From the NCBI RefSeq assembly GCF_050389775.1, contig NZ_CP177144.1:2480001-2544000 (forward strand): a stretch of 64,000 nt of DNA, given 5' to 3'. This DNA is from Marinibacterium sp050389775. Its GTDB lineage: Bacteria; Pseudomonadota; Alphaproteobacteria; Rhodobacterales; Rhodobacteraceae. Shown piece by piece: positions 35,789-45,344 of this stretch. The translations under genes and the position numbers were made by a program. The stretch's first letter is position 1; each line of letters begins with the position of its first letter. The notes below the pieces were generated by a model, which worked only from the letters and a program-made list of their open reading frames with translations, made no database searches and had not been told where the DNA came from.

Positions 35789-37567
35789 ATGTCGAGCGAA
35801 GACAACACCACGGCGAGATCCGGCCGAAGCTGGGGCCGCCGCCCCGGCCACATCACCTGGCGCGTGCGCATGGTGCTGATGGCCCTGTTCGGCCTGGCCG
35901 TGGTGACGGTCTGGACGACCAATTCTCTGCTGACCGAACGCTTCACCTCGACCACGCGCAACCGGGCCGAACTGCGCCTGGCGCTGTACTCCGGCAACCT
36001 GCTGTCCGAACTGCGGCGCAATGCCATCGTGCCCCAGTTGCTGGCCCGCGATCCGGCGCTGATCGGGGCGCTCAATTCCTCCGATTACACCGCCTCGTCG
36101 CAGCGGCTGATTTCGTTCAAGGACGAAATCGGGGTGGCCTCGTTGCAGCTGCTGGACCGCGACGGGCGCATCGTGGCCGCGACCGACCGCGAAAAGCTGG
36201 GCGCCCAGCTGCGCAATGCCTCCTATTTCGTTGATGCCATGCGGGCCGATGCGACGATCTTCTCGACGATCGAACGCGAGGCCGGGGGCTATCAGTTTCT
36301 CTATTCCCGGCGCATCGAAAGCGGCACCAACGTGATGGGCGTGGTTGTCGTCGAGGTCGACCTGCGCAAGTTCGAACGGGCCTGGGCCGGCATTTCCGAC
36401 GCGGTCATCGTGACCGACAGCAACGGCACGATCGTCCTGGCCACCGAGAACCAGTGGCGCGGCCTGTCCGAGGAAGACGCCCTGTCGCGCGAGACCCCAG
36501 AAAGCGCCATCGAACGGGCGATCCGGGCCACCGCCGACTGGACGGCCCTGCCGCCCGATGCCTACGTGCTGGGCGAGGGCGTGATGCGCATGGAAACCCG
36601 CATCCCGTTCCGCGGCTGGCGGATGGCCTCCTTCACGACCTATGCCTCGGTGCGCGAAAAGGTGAACGGGGTGCTGGCGCTCGAGATCATGGGCTTTGCC
36701 ATCCTGCTGTCGCTGGTCTTCTACGCGCTCAGCCGGCGCACGGCCCTCCGCATGATGCTGTTCCAGCGGGAATCGGTCGAGCTGCGGGCCCTGAACACCC
36801 GGCTTCAGCGGGAAATCGCCGAGCGCGAGCGGGTCCAGGAAACCCTGGCCGTGACCGAACAGACCCTGGCGCAATCCTCCAAGCTGGCCGCCCTGGGCGA
36901 GATGTCGGCCGCCGTCAGCCACGAGCTGAACCAGCCCCTGGCGGCGATGAAGACCTACCTGGCCGGCGCGCGGCTGCTGCTCAACCGCAACCGGCCCGAC
37001 GAGGCGATGGCCGCCTTCAAGCGGATCGACGGGCTGATCGAGCGGATGGGCGCGATCACCCGCCAGCTGAAATCCTATGCGCGCAAGGGCACCGATTCCC
37101 TGGCGCCGGTGAACCTGAACGAAGCACTGTCCTCGTCGCTGTCGATGATGGAACCGCAGCTGCGCCAGCGGGCCGTGCGGATCACCCAGATCCTGCCCAC
37201 CGAGCCGGTGCTCGTGCTGGCCGACCGGGTGCGCATCGAGCAGGTCATCATCAACCTCTTGCGCAATGCCATCGATGCCACCAAGTCGGTCCAGGATCCC
37301 GAGATCGAGATCCTCCTGGCCAAGGGCGAGACCGCGCGGCTGTCGGTGCGCGACAACGGCCACGGGATCGAAGACCCCGACCAGCTGTTCGAACCGTTCT
37401 ACACGACGAAACAGCCGGGCGACGGGGTCGGCCTGGGGCTGGCGATTTCCTCGGGGATCGTGGGTGACCTCGGGGGACGTCTGACGGCACGGAACGGACA
37501 GGCGGGTGGCGCAGTTTTCGATGTGCAACTGCCGATATACGAGCCGGCGCAGGACGCCGCGGAATAA
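35789..37567 (+). CDS. DctB-like sensor histidine kinase
   Basis: 592 residues from the ATG at 35789 (a TTG at 35753 is possible). A membrane segment near residues 28-48, a ~270-residue periplasmic sensor with double-Cache character (VASLQLLDRDGRIVAATDRE, SIERE-like and NGTIVLATENQWRGL) and a second membrane segment (LEIMGFAILLSLVFYALS) precede the kinase. The phospho-His is in AAVSHELNQPLAAMKTYL (about residue 379); N-box NLLRNAIDAT, G-boxes DNGHGI and GVGLGLAIS follow. The form matches DctB, which senses C4-dicarboxylates. It is followed 26 bp later by a DctD-like regulator. The TRAP or Dct transporter is not adjacent, so the ligand is inferred. Confidence 0.85.
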   Translation: MSSEDNTTARSGRSWGRRPGHITWRVRMVLMALFGLAVVTVWTTNSLLTERFTSTTRNRAELRLALYSGNLLSELRRNAIVPQLLARDPALIGALNSSDYTASSQRLISFKDEIGVASLQLLDRDGRIVAATDREKLGAQLRNASYFVDAMRADATIFSTIEREAGGYQFLYSRRIESGTNVMGVVVVEVDLRKFERAWAGISDAVIVTDSNGTIVLATENQWRGLSEEDALSRETPESAIERAIRATADWTALPPDAYVLGEGVMRMETRIPFRGWRMASFTTYASVREKVNGVLALEIMGFAILLSLVFYALSRRTALRMMLFQRESVELRALNTRLQREIAERERVQETLAVTEQTLAQSSKLAALGEMSAAVSHELNQPLAAMKTYLAGARLLLNRNRPDEAMAAFKRIDGLIERMGAITRQLKSYARKGTDSLAPVNLNEALSSSLSMMEPQLRQRAVRITQILPTEPVLVLADRVRIEQVIINLLRNAIDATKSVQDPEIEILLAKGETARLSVRDNGHGIEDPDQLFEPFYTTKQPGDGVGLGLAISSGIVGDLGGRLTARNGQAGGAVFDVQLPIYEPAQDAAE

Positions 37568-37592
37568 AGAAAAGATCAAAGGAGCGCCGTGA

Positions 37593-38930
37593 ATGGCTCA
37601 AGCCATGAAGATCGCGATCATCGACGACGAAAACGACATGCGCCAGTCGATCAGCCAATGGCTGGCCTTGTCGGGCTATGACACCGAAACCTTTGCCAGC
37701 GCCGAGGATGCGCTGAAACGGTTGTCGCCCGATTACCCGGGGATCGTGATTTCCGACATCAAGATGCCGGGCATGGACGGGATGCAGTTCCTGAAAAAGC
37801 TGATGGGCACCGACAGCACCCTGCCGGTCATCATGATCACCGGCCATGGCGACGTGCCGATGGCCGTCGAGGCGATGCGGGTGGGGGCGTTCGATTTCCT
37901 CGAAAAGCCGTTCAACCCCGACCGGATGTCGGAGCTGGCCAAGCGCGCCACCCGGGCGCGGCGGCTGACGCTGGACAACCGGGCGCTGCGGCGCGAGCTG
38001 TCCGACGGCACCCAGCTGATGTCCAAGCTGGTGGGCAATTCGCCGGTCATGGAACGCCTGCGCGAGGATATCCTGGACCTGGGCCAGTCCGACGGCCACG
38101 TGCTGATCGAAGGCGAGACGGGCACCGGAAAGACGCTGATCGCCCACGCGCTGCATGCCGTGGCGAGCCGCGCGGCCAAGAAATTCGTGCTGGTCAGCTG
38201 TGCGGCCTACGAGGACGAGGCGCTGGCCAAGCGGCTCTTCGGGCCGATGAACCCCGAGGACGAGCATCTGCCGGCCATCGAACAGGCGCGCGGCGGGACG
38301 CTGGTTCTGGAAGGGATCGAGAGCATCGGGCCGACGGTTCAGGGCAAGCTGCTGGCGACGATCAACCAGCAGGGCGAGCCGGCCGAGACACGGATCATCG
38401 CGATTTCCAACATGCAGGAACAGGGCCGCACCTGCGAAGACGCGCTGCGCCCCGACCTGTTCTTCCGGCTGGCCGCGCTGCGCATCATCGTGCCGCCGCT
38501 GCGCCAGCGGGGCGAGGATATCCTGCAGCTGTTCACCCAGTTCACCGAGAGCTTTGCCGACGAATACGGCTGCGACGCGCCCAAGGTCTCGGCCCAGGAG
38601 GCCGCGCAGTTCCTGCAGGCGCCCTGGCCGGGCAACGTGCGCCAGCTGATCAACGTGGCTGAACGGGCGGTGCTGCAATCGCGGCGGGGGACGGGGACGA
38701 TTTCGTCGCTGCTGATGTCCGACCACGAAGAGATGCAGCCGGTCGTGACGACCGAGGGCAAGCCGCTGAAGGAATATGTCGAGGCGTTCGAGCGGATGCT
38801 GATCGACAATACGATGCGGCGGCACAAGGGCTCGATTTCGGCGGTGATGGACGAATTGTGCCTGCCGCGCCGGACGCTGAACGAGAAGATGGCCAAGTAC
38901 GGCCTGCAACGGGCGGATTATTTGGGGTGA
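37593..38930 (+). CDS. DctD-like response regulator lacking the sigma-54 GAFTGA loop
   Basis: 445 residues. Receiver domain with phospho-Asp55 (VISDIKMPGMDG), AAA+ domain with Walker A GETGTGKT (about residue 174), and a Fis-type HTH at the end (HKGSISAVMDELCLPRRTLN). The expected GAFTGA loop after LFG is replaced by PMNPEDEHLP, and the Walker B LFLDEIG region is degenerate (LVLEGIES). Contact with sigma-54 is therefore unlikely; the protein may act with the sigma-70 holoenzyme, as known for Rhodobacter NtrC. Partner of the upstream kinase by position. Confidence 0.88.
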   Translation: MAQAMKIAIIDDENDMRQSISQWLALSGYDTETFASAEDALKRLSPDYPGIVISDIKMPGMDGMQFLKKLMGTDSTLPVIMITGHGDVPMAVEAMRVGAFDFLEKPFNPDRMSELAKRATRARRLTLDNRALRRELSDGTQLMSKLVGNSPVMERLREDILDLGQSDGHVLIEGETGTGKTLIAHALHAVASRAAKKFVLVSCAAYEDEALAKRLFGPMNPEDEHLPAIEQARGGTLVLEGIESIGPTVQGKLLATINQQGEPAETRIIAISNMQEQGRTCEDALRPDLFFRLAALRIIVPPLRQRGEDILQLFTQFTESFADEYGCDAPKVSAQEAAQFLQAPWPGNVRQLINVAERAVLQSRRGTGTISSLLMSDHEEMQPVVTTEGKPLKEYVEAFERMLIDNTMRRHKGSISAVMDELCLPRRTLNEKMAKYGLQRADYLG

Positions 38931-38940
38931 GGCGCGCCCG

Positions 38941-39066
38941 GAAATCGGTCCAGTGGACCGATTTCAGCGCCGAACGGGCGGAGCCCCGGGGCAGGCGCGC
39001 CCGGAGATCGGTCCAGTGGACCGATTTCAGCGCCGAACGGGCGGAGCCCCGGGGCAGGCGCGCCCG
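38941..39066. repeat. Two tandem 63-bp repeats with a palindromic core
   Basis: Two near-identical 63-bp copies start at 38941 and 39004. Each contains the interrupted palindrome ATCGGTCCA-G-TGGACCGAT followed by TTCAGCGCCGAACGGGCGGA. They lie directly behind the DctD-like gene stop (38930). Hairpins of this kind may terminate or protect mRNA ends, or serve as REP-like targets. Confidence 0.85.
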
Positions 39067-39221
39067 CGTCGACACCTACAGATGAAGCCTCGGGGCAGGC
39101 GCGTCTCGAAAACACCCATAGGACGTTGCCCGCCCCAATCGGCCCCCCGGGCCAAACGCCCGGGGTGTCTGACAAAGCAGCAGCCCCTGGGCGACCCATC
39201 CCCCTCAACCACACCCCAACC

Positions 39222-39256
39222 AAAAAGGGCGGAGCGCCACGCGCCTCCGCCCTTTC
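39222..39256 (-). terminator. Rho-independent terminator of the phytase-like gene
   Basis: On the minus strand AAAGGGCGGAGGCGC / GCGCTCCGCCCTTTTT (one bulge) is followed by a T-run, 30 bp after the gene's stop. Confidence 0.8.
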
Positions 39257-39286
39257 CATTTGCTCACCCCGCCATGCGGGGCGGGA

Positions 39287-40369
39287 TCACATGTCGCCCG
39301 GCAGGGTAAAGACCACGAATTGGGTGAACTGGGTGGCCGCGTTGAAATTGTCGTCCGAGGCCAGGACCATGATGGGCCGGCCGCCGATCTCCGGACCCCA
39401 GGACAGGGATTCGATATTGTCGATGTCCAGCCCGTGATCACCTTCGCCGATCTCGAACCAGGGCGTCTTGGTCACCGGCGCCGCCGCCGCGATGTCGTCC
39501 TGGCCCAGGATGCTGTCGGCCCCGTCCAGCGACACGGTGAAGACCCGGATGTGGTTGCCGACACCATGGGCATAGCTGCGCTCGACGGCCACCAGCCGCC
39601 CGTCGGGCAGGGTTTCAAAGGCCGTCAGCCCGTTGTCGTTCCAGAAGGGTTCCTGGCTGGCCGCCTCGAAGATCGGTTCGGTCGGGTAGACATATTCGGC
39701 CACCGGCTCCAGCGAGTTCGTGTCGATCACCAGGATGCGTGCCGGGCTGCCGGCTTCCAGCGTTGCCCGGTCGCCGTCCTGGGCCAGGCCGTTCTCGGTG
39801 CCCACGAACAGGCGGCTGCCGTCGGCCGACAGGGCCAGGGCCTCGAAGGCCAGGTTGTTGAACACGCCCCGGGTGCCGTCGCTGTCGGGCGTGTAGGCCT
39901 CGGGGATTGTCAGCCGCCGGGTCGTGCCGTCGGCTGCGGTCACGTAGATCGCCGGCACGCCGGCCGCGTCGCGTTCGGTCGACCAGAACAGCCGCTGGCC
40001 CGCGCCGTCCCAGGCGATGCCCTCGGGGTCGGTCGCCCGCGGGGCAAAGGCCGCGCCGGTCTCGTCGGTCAGTTCGGTCATCGACACGATGTCTAGGGTC
40101 ACCACACCGTCTTCGCCGGCCGTCAGCGCTAGGTCATAACGCCGGGCCGGGCCGTGGTCGGCGCGGTCGTCGGAAATGGCATGGAAATGCCCGGTCGCGG
40201 CGTCATAGCTGAGATCCGAGATGCCGCCGAAGGGCACGCCGGCGATCGACAGGCCCGAAGGCACGATGATCTGGCCCAGGAAATCGGGCGCCGGGCTGTC
40301 GGCCAGGGCGATGGACGCGGCCAGCAGGGCGGGCAGGGCCAGGGCGGTGGATGTCGCGGTCGGGGTCAT
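39287..40369 (-). CDS. Secreted esterase-like phytase-family protein
   Basis: 360 residues. An N-terminal signal peptide (LALPALLAASIALADSPA) is followed by a beta-propeller-type domain with FGGISDLSYDAATGHFHAISDDR, TDPEGIAWDGAGQRLFWSTE, NNLAFEALALSADGSRLFVGTE, FETLPDGRLVAVERSYAHGV and DIDNIESLSWGPEIGGRP, which are the standard motifs of the esterase-like activity of phytase family. The protein is probably periplasmic or extracellular. Its true substrate is unknown; the family name comes from similarity only. The ATG at 40369 is placed directly before the signal. Confidence 0.85.
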   Translation of the reverse strand: MTPTATSTALALPALLAASIALADSPAPDFLGQIIVPSGLSIAGVPFGGISDLSYDAATGHFHAISDDRADHGPARRYDLALTAGEDGVVTLDIVSMTELTDETGAAFAPRATDPEGIAWDGAGQRLFWSTERDAAGVPAIYVTAADGTTRRLTIPEAYTPDSDGTRGVFNNLAFEALALSADGSRLFVGTENGLAQDGDRATLEAGSPARILVIDTNSLEPVAEYVYPTEPIFEAASQEPFWNDNGLTAFETLPDGRLVAVERSYAHGVGNHIRVFTVSLDGADSILGQDDIAAAAPVTKTPWFEIGEGDHGLDIDNIESLSWGPEIGGRPIMVLASDDNFNAATQFTQFVVFTLPGDM

Positions 40370-41302
40370 GGGCGGGTTCCTTGGGATCAACTGTCGCGGC
40401 AGGGTAAGGCGCGCAGGTAACGGCCGCGACACGAAGCCATGACAGGGACGTGACGCCGGGGGCAAATCCCTTGGCGCGATCCCCCGGCGCCGGTGACGGG
40501 GCAGGGGAACTGTGCAGGGCAATGGGGGCTTTGGCGCCTCGTGCCCGATGGCAAGGGGGGCTGGCCCGCGTTTGGCGCCGCAGGCCCTCCGGTCCCATGG
40601 GCTAGCTGTGGAGGCCTGTCGACATCTGGCGCAGAAGGCAAGCGGGCGGCCCGGGTCCGGGGCGCGGGACAGAGGGCAGCCGAGGGTGGCGCGGCTCATG
40701 GGCTGCGGATCGTCAGGCTTCAGGCAACACCGGGCCTGCCGCTGGCCCCGAGGGTCGGACCGGCAACGCGAACACAACGCCCGCAAGCGGCCCGGAGCCG
40801 GGCAAGTCAGGGCCCGGCCCGCAGCCGAACAGGCCCCACCGTCGGCCAGGGTGCGGGGTCAGGGCCACACCCGGTGCGGCATATTCCTGCCCTGTGGATC
40901 GTTTTTATGCATTGTCATTTCGGTATGCGTAATCATATGGTGTTCCGACGGAGTGTGCCCCGCATTGGCGGCGGCCCCCCGTATCATTGAGTTTCGCTGC
41001 CCGACCCCTGTCGCCCTATGCGCCGGCAGGATGCGTGGGCAGACCGATACGGCCCGGACATGGGGCCACCGAACCGTCCGTAACCGGGCAAGCTCCCGGG
41101 TTCCGGGCAAAGAATGGGCAGGCGGTCCGCGACCGACCTGTCGGAGAAGAACCGCGATGACGCGCGTGCAACAGCTGAGAGGACAGGCCGCAGGGCAAAC
41201 TGCCCGGCTGCGCACCGCGTTTCCCATCGCCTTGACAAGACAGACCGACCCGCGTGCCGTCCCGCCAGGGAGGGCGCGTCCGTTGGTGTGCAGTAAGGAT
41301 AC
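40370..41302. other. Long intergenic region upstream of rne
   Basis: About 930 bp between divergent genes. Most is GC-rich with no gene-like signal; a long plus-strand frame from 40512 ends inside rne and lacks homology. A strikingly AT-richer patch at 40885-40985 (around TTTTTATGCATTGTCATTTC) is the likely promoter area of rne. The remaining ~320 bp would be a long 5' leader, as in other bacteria where RNase E controls its own mRNA through the leader. No defined structure was read. Confidence 0.45.
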
Positions 41303-44300
41303 ATGGCAAAGAAGATGCTCATCGACGCCACCCACGCGGAAGAAACCCGCGTCGTGGTGGTGGAAGGCAACAAGGTCGAGGAATTCGACTTTGAAAGCGA
41401 AAACAAGCGGCAGCTCGCCGGCAACATCTACCTCGCAAAGGTAACCCGGGTCGAACCGTCGCTGCAGGCGGCGTTTGTCGATTACGGCGGCAACCGGCAT
41501 GGCTTTCTGGCCTTTGCCGAGATCCATCCCGATTACTACCAGATCCCCGTCGCCGACCGTGAGGCGCTGATGGAGGAAGAGCGCGCCTATGCCGAGGCGA
41601 TGCGCGCGCGGGATGAAGAGGAAGAGAAGAAGAAATCTTCGAAATCCTCGCGGTCGCGGTCGTCGAAATCCTCGTCGTCCCGGTCCTCGCGGTCGTCGTC
41701 GTCGTCGTCGACCAAGGCCGCCAAGACCCGGTCGGATGATCCGGTCGAGACCAAGGACGTCGCCTCCCCCGAGGATGCCGCCGACAAGACGGCCGAGATC
41801 CGGGGCATGGAAACCATCGACCTGGGCGATGACGAGGATGCGGTCGGCACGACCGAGGCCCTGGTCGAAACCCCGGCCGACGCTGTGACCGAGGCGGCGG
41901 ACACCGACGCCACCGCGGCCGAAACGGTCGTGGCCGAAGATGCCGTTGCAGCCGCGCCCGCGGCGGATGCCGACGAGGCCCCGGCCGAGGCGGCCGCCGC
42001 TGACGAGACCGTGGCCGAAGAGGCCCCGGTCGAAGAAACCCCCGCCGAAGACGCCGCCGAGGACACGGCAACCGAAGAAGCAGGCGACGCCGCCGCAACC
42101 GATGACGCCGCCAAAGACGCCTCGGACGAGGACGACGCAGCTGACGACGCGGGCGACGATAACGACGACGACAGCGACGGTGACGACACCGACCGCGACG
42201 ACGCCGCCGCCCGTGACGACACGATCGAATCCGTGGCCGACGAGGACGACAGCGACGACATCCGTCCGCCGCGCAAGCCCCGTCCGCGCCGCTACAAGAT
42301 CCAGGAAGTCATCAAGGTCCGCCAGATCCTGCTGGTGCAGGTCGTCAAGGAAGAGCGTGGCAACAAGGGCGCCGCGCTGACCACCTACCTGTCGCTGGCC
42401 GGCCGGTATTGCGTGCTGATGCCCAACACCGCCCGTGGCGGCGGCATCTCGCGCAAGATCACCAATGCCACCGACCGCAAGAAGCTCAAGGAAATCGCGA
42501 CCGAGATCGACGTGCCCCAGGGCGCGGGCCTGATCATCCGCACCGCGGGCGCCAAGCGCACCAAGACCGAGATCAAGCGCGACTATGAATACCTGCAGCG
42601 GCTCTGGGAACAGATCCGCGAGCTGACGCTGAAATCCATCGCGCCGGCCAAGATCTATGAAGAAGGCGACCTGATCAAACGCTCGATCCGCGATCTGTAC
42701 TCGCGCGAGATCGACGAGGTGCTGGTCGAAGGCGAACGCGGCTACCGCGTGGCCAAGGACTTCATGAAGATGATCATGCCGTCGCACGCCAAGAACGTGC
42801 AGCGCTACGAAGAGCAGATGCCGCTCTTTGCCCGCTACCAGGTGGAAAGCTACCTGGGCGGCATGTTCAACCCGACCGTCCAGCTGAAATCGGGCGGCTA
42901 CATCGTCATCGGCGTGACCGAGGCGCTGGTGGCCATCGACGTGAACTCCGGCCGGGCGACCAAGGAAGGCTCGATCGAGGAAACCGCGCTCAAGACCAAC
43001 CTGGAGGCCGCCGACGAGGTGGCCCGCCAGCTGCGCCTGCGCGACCTTGCCGGGCTGATCGTCATCGATTTCATCGACATGGACGAGCGCAAGAACAACT
43101 CGGCCGTCGAGAAGCGCATGAAGGACCGTCTGAAGACGGATCGCGCGCGCATCCAGGTCGGGCGGATCTCGGGTTTCGGCCTGATGGAAATGTCGCGCCA
43201 GCGGCTGCGCCCGGGCATGATCGAGGCGACGACCCAGCCGTGCCCGGCCTGCCATGGCACCGGCCTGATCCGGTCGGACGACAACATGGCGCTGACCATC
43301 CTGCGCCAGGTCGAAGAGGAAGGCGTGCGCCGCCGCTCGCGCGAAGTGCTGGTGAAATGCCCGGTGGGGATCACCAACTTCCTGATGAACCAGAAGCGCG
43401 AACACATCGCCCAGATCGAACAGCGCTACGGCCTGTCGGTCCGGCTGGAGGCCGATCCGCACCTGGTCAGCCCCGATTTCTCGATGGAACGCTTCAAGAC
43501 GGCGACGCGCAGCGTGCCGGCGGTGAGCGCGCCGGTGGTCTCGGCCGACAGCTCGATCATGGACATGATCGATGCCGAGGACGAGGTCGAAGAGGATCTG
43601 ACCGAAGTCCAGGCCGAAGAGCAAACCGACGAGCGGTCGGACGGCGGCGCGTCGAACAGGTCGAACGGCTCGGACGGTGAAACCTCCGAGGACGAGGATG
43701 CGCCCAAGCCCAAGAAGCGCCGTCGTCGGCGTCGGCGCAAGTCGAGCAAGTCGTCGAGCAGCGGGTCGGATGCCGAGAATGGCACCGAGACGGATGGCGA
43801 GACGGCCTCGGACGAGGATCAGCCCAAGGCGGATGCGGTGAACGACGCTGCGACCGAGGGCACCGAGGCGCCGGCCGAAGAGGCGGCGGAAGCGCCGGCC
43901 GAGGTCGAGCTGCCGATCGAGGCGAATGCCGAAGAGGCGCCCAAGCCGGCCTTTGATCCCGAACCCGAAGCCATGGACGAGCCGGTCGCTGCCGCCGAAC
44001 CCGAGGTGGCGCCCGAAGTGGCGGCGATCACCGAGGTCGAGGCCCCGGCCGAAGAGGTGGCTGTCGATGAAGTGGTTGCCGATGAGGTAGTCGCGGAAGA
44101 GGTGGCCGAGCCCGTGGCCGAAACACCCGCCGAAGAGCCTGCCATCGAGGAACCGGTAAGCGAGGCCCAGGAAGAGGTGGCTGGCCTGGCCGATGCCTCG
44201 GACACGGCCGAAGAGGCGGTGGACACGCCGGCCGATGACGCGCCGGCCGACGAGGCCCCCGCAGCCCAAGCGGCGCCCGCACCCGAAGAGGCGCCCGCCA

Positions 44301-44401
44301 CGGCCGATGAGGCACCCGGCGAAGAGGCCGACACGACCGAAATCGATTCGGACGAGCCGGCCAAGCCCAAGCGGCGCGGATGGTGGTCCATGGGCTCCTG
44401 A
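41303..44401 (+). CDS. rne: Ribonuclease E/G with large acidic insertion
   Basis: 1032 residues, the main endoribonuclease of RNA decay and rRNA/tRNA processing. The S1 domain (GNIYLAKVTRVEPSLQAAFV) is split by an unusual low-complexity insert of about 220 residues (about 109-330), first Ser/Lys/Arg-rich, then Asp/Glu/Ala-rich. The S1 end resumes at RQILLVQVVKEERGNKGAAL. The catalytic Asp residues are in AIDVNSG (about 545) and DFIDMDERKNN (about 588), and the Zn-link is CPACHGTG (about 647). The C-terminal third is acidic and repetitive with an RRRRRRKSS patch and an end WWSMGS, the probable degradosome scaffold. ATG at 41303. Confidence 0.95.
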   Translation: MAKKMLIDATHAEETRVVVVEGNKVEEFDFESENKRQLAGNIYLAKVTRVEPSLQAAFVDYGGNRHGFLAFAEIHPDYYQIPVADREALMEEERAYAEAMRARDEEEEKKKSSKSSRSRSSKSSSSRSSRSSSSSSTKAAKTRSDDPVETKDVASPEDAADKTAEIRGMETIDLGDDEDAVGTTEALVETPADAVTEAADTDATAAETVVAEDAVAAAPAADADEAPAEAAAADETVAEEAPVEETPAEDAAEDTATEEAGDAAATDDAAKDASDEDDAADDAGDDNDDDSDGDDTDRDDAAARDDTIESVADEDDSDDIRPPRKPRPRRYKIQEVIKVRQILLVQVVKEERGNKGAALTTYLSLAGRYCVLMPNTARGGGISRKITNATDRKKLKEIATEIDVPQGAGLIIRTAGAKRTKTEIKRDYEYLQRLWEQIRELTLKSIAPAKIYEEGDLIKRSIRDLYSREIDEVLVEGERGYRVAKDFMKMIMPSHAKNVQRYEEQMPLFARYQVESYLGGMFNPTVQLKSGGYIVIGVTEALVAIDVNSGRATKEGSIEETALKTNLEAADEVARQLRLRDLAGLIVIDFIDMDERKNNSAVEKRMKDRLKTDRARIQVGRISGFGLMEMSRQRLRPGMIEATTQPCPACHGTGLIRSDDNMALTILRQVEEEGVRRRSREVLVKCPVGITNFLMNQKREHIAQIEQRYGLSVRLEADPHLVSPDFSMERFKTATRSVPAVSAPVVSADSSIMDMIDAEDEVEEDLTEVQAEEQTDERSDGGASNRSNGSDGETSEDEDAPKPKKRRRRRRRKSSKSSSSGSDAENGTETDGETASDEDQPKADAVNDAATEGTEAPAEEAAEAPAEVELPIEANAEEAPKPAFDPEPEAMDEPVAAAEPEVAPEVAAITEVEAPAEEVAVDEVVADEVVAEEVAEPVAETPAEEPAIEEPVSEAQEEVAGLADASDTAEEAVDTPADDAPADEAPAAQAAPAPEEAPATADEAPGEEADTTEIDSDEPAKPKRRGWWSMGS

Positions 44402-44424
44402 CCGGACCCTTGCACGGAACAAGA

Positions 44425-44460
44425 CAAGAGCGCGGCCCCCGGGCCGCGCTCTTGCATTTC
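44425..44460 (+). terminator. Hairpin after rne
   Basis: CAAGAGCGCGGCC / GGCCGCGCTCTTG is a perfect stem with a short loop, 24 bp behind the stop. A proper T-run is lacking, so termination may be partial. Confidence 0.7.
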
Positions 44461-44532
44461 AGGCGATCCCTGGATCCTGCGCGCAACACGTTTTCCGACG
44501 GAAAAACGGGTCCGGCCCTGTGCCAACACGCT

Positions 44533-44925
44533 GGATTGCAGGTCGGTGAAGGCAGCAGTGATTGCAGATCGGTTTGGGCAGGCGGGGCTTCAGTCCGCTG
44601 AGGGCGGTCCGGGATTGCGGGCTGATGCGGGAAGTCGTGGCTGTAGGTCGACGAGGGAGGCCGGGATTTCACGCCGGTAACGGCAGGCGGGCTGCAGTCC
44701 GCTGAGGGTGGTCCGGGACTGCGGGCCAGTGAGGGAGGTCGTGGCTGCAGGTCGACGAGAGCAGCCGGAGTTTCACGCCGGCGAAGGTAGAGAGGGTTGC
44801 GTGTCGGTGACGGCAGGCGGACTTGCAGGCCGGTGAGAGCAGTCCAGGGGTGCGGGCTGCCAAAGGAAGCTGCGATTGGAGGTCGATGAAGGCTGACGGG
44901 ACTGCCAGCCGCCGAAGCCAGACTA
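44533..44925. repeat. Hierarchical tandem repeat (26-bp units in 104-bp superunits)
   Basis: About 15 degenerate 26-bp units of the type TTGCAGGTCGGTGAGGGCAG follow one another. A stronger second-order repeat of 104 bp (four units) is seen, for example CAGTCCGCTGAGGG at 44591 and again at 44695. There is no open gene across it. The whole stretch 44402-45012 is otherwise non-coding. Confidence 0.8.
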
Positions 44926-45012
44926 TAGCGCCGTCCGGCTCAGGCGGGCGGGATAGAAGGTCGGGTCAGGCGGGGTGTTGGCGCCGGTTGAGGCGCGGCT
45001 TCGGGGCCGGGT

Positions 45013-45246
45013 TCAGCCGCCCTTGCGGATCAGGTAGACCTGCATCTCGTCGCGTTCGTCCTGCGACAACAGGCCATGGCCGGCCTCGTTGCAGAAATGC
45101 GGCACGTCGATCACGGCAGCCGGATCATCGGCCCAGACCTGCAACACCGCGCCCCGGGGCAGGGATTGCAGGCGCTTGCGGGCCTTGAGGACGGGCAGGG
45201 GGCACAGCAGGCCCCGGGCGTCGAGCGTTTCGCTGATTTCGATCAT
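45013..45246 (-). CDS. TusA-family sulfur carrier
   Basis: 77 residues. The sulfur-accepting Cys is in DARGLLCPLPVLKARKRL, and DDPAAVIDVPHFC and the final beta strand (MQVYLIRKGG) complete the small IF3-like fold. Proteins of this type pass persulfide sulfur to tRNA thiolation, molybdenum cofactor or other sulfur routes. The ATG at 45246 starts MIEISETLDARG. A second Cys (HFCNEAGH) is common. Confidence 0.9.
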   Translation of the reverse strand: MIEISETLDARGLLCPLPVLKARKRLQSLPRGAVLQVWADDPAAVIDVPHFCNEAGHGLLSQDERDEMQVYLIRKGG

Positions 45247-45344
45247 TCCAGAGTGATAGGACGGCGCCCCAGTCCTGTCCATCACTCTGTCCGGGGCGCG
45301 CACCGGACATGGGCGCGGGCTTGCCGGGGCGGGTGGTCAGCGTT

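Noticed and set aside
33965..37579. A 1204-codon minus-strand open frame.
   Set aside because: It is antisense to purC, purS, purQ and the dctB-like gene and has no domain of its own; it reflects high GC content.
40512..41444. A 310-codon plus-strand frame upstream of rne.
   Set aside because: It runs into the rne start in another frame and has a random, Arg/Pro-rich composition.
40859..44422. An 1187-codon minus-strand open frame with Gly/Arg-rich product.
   Set aside because: It is the complement of the acidic, low-complexity rne gene.
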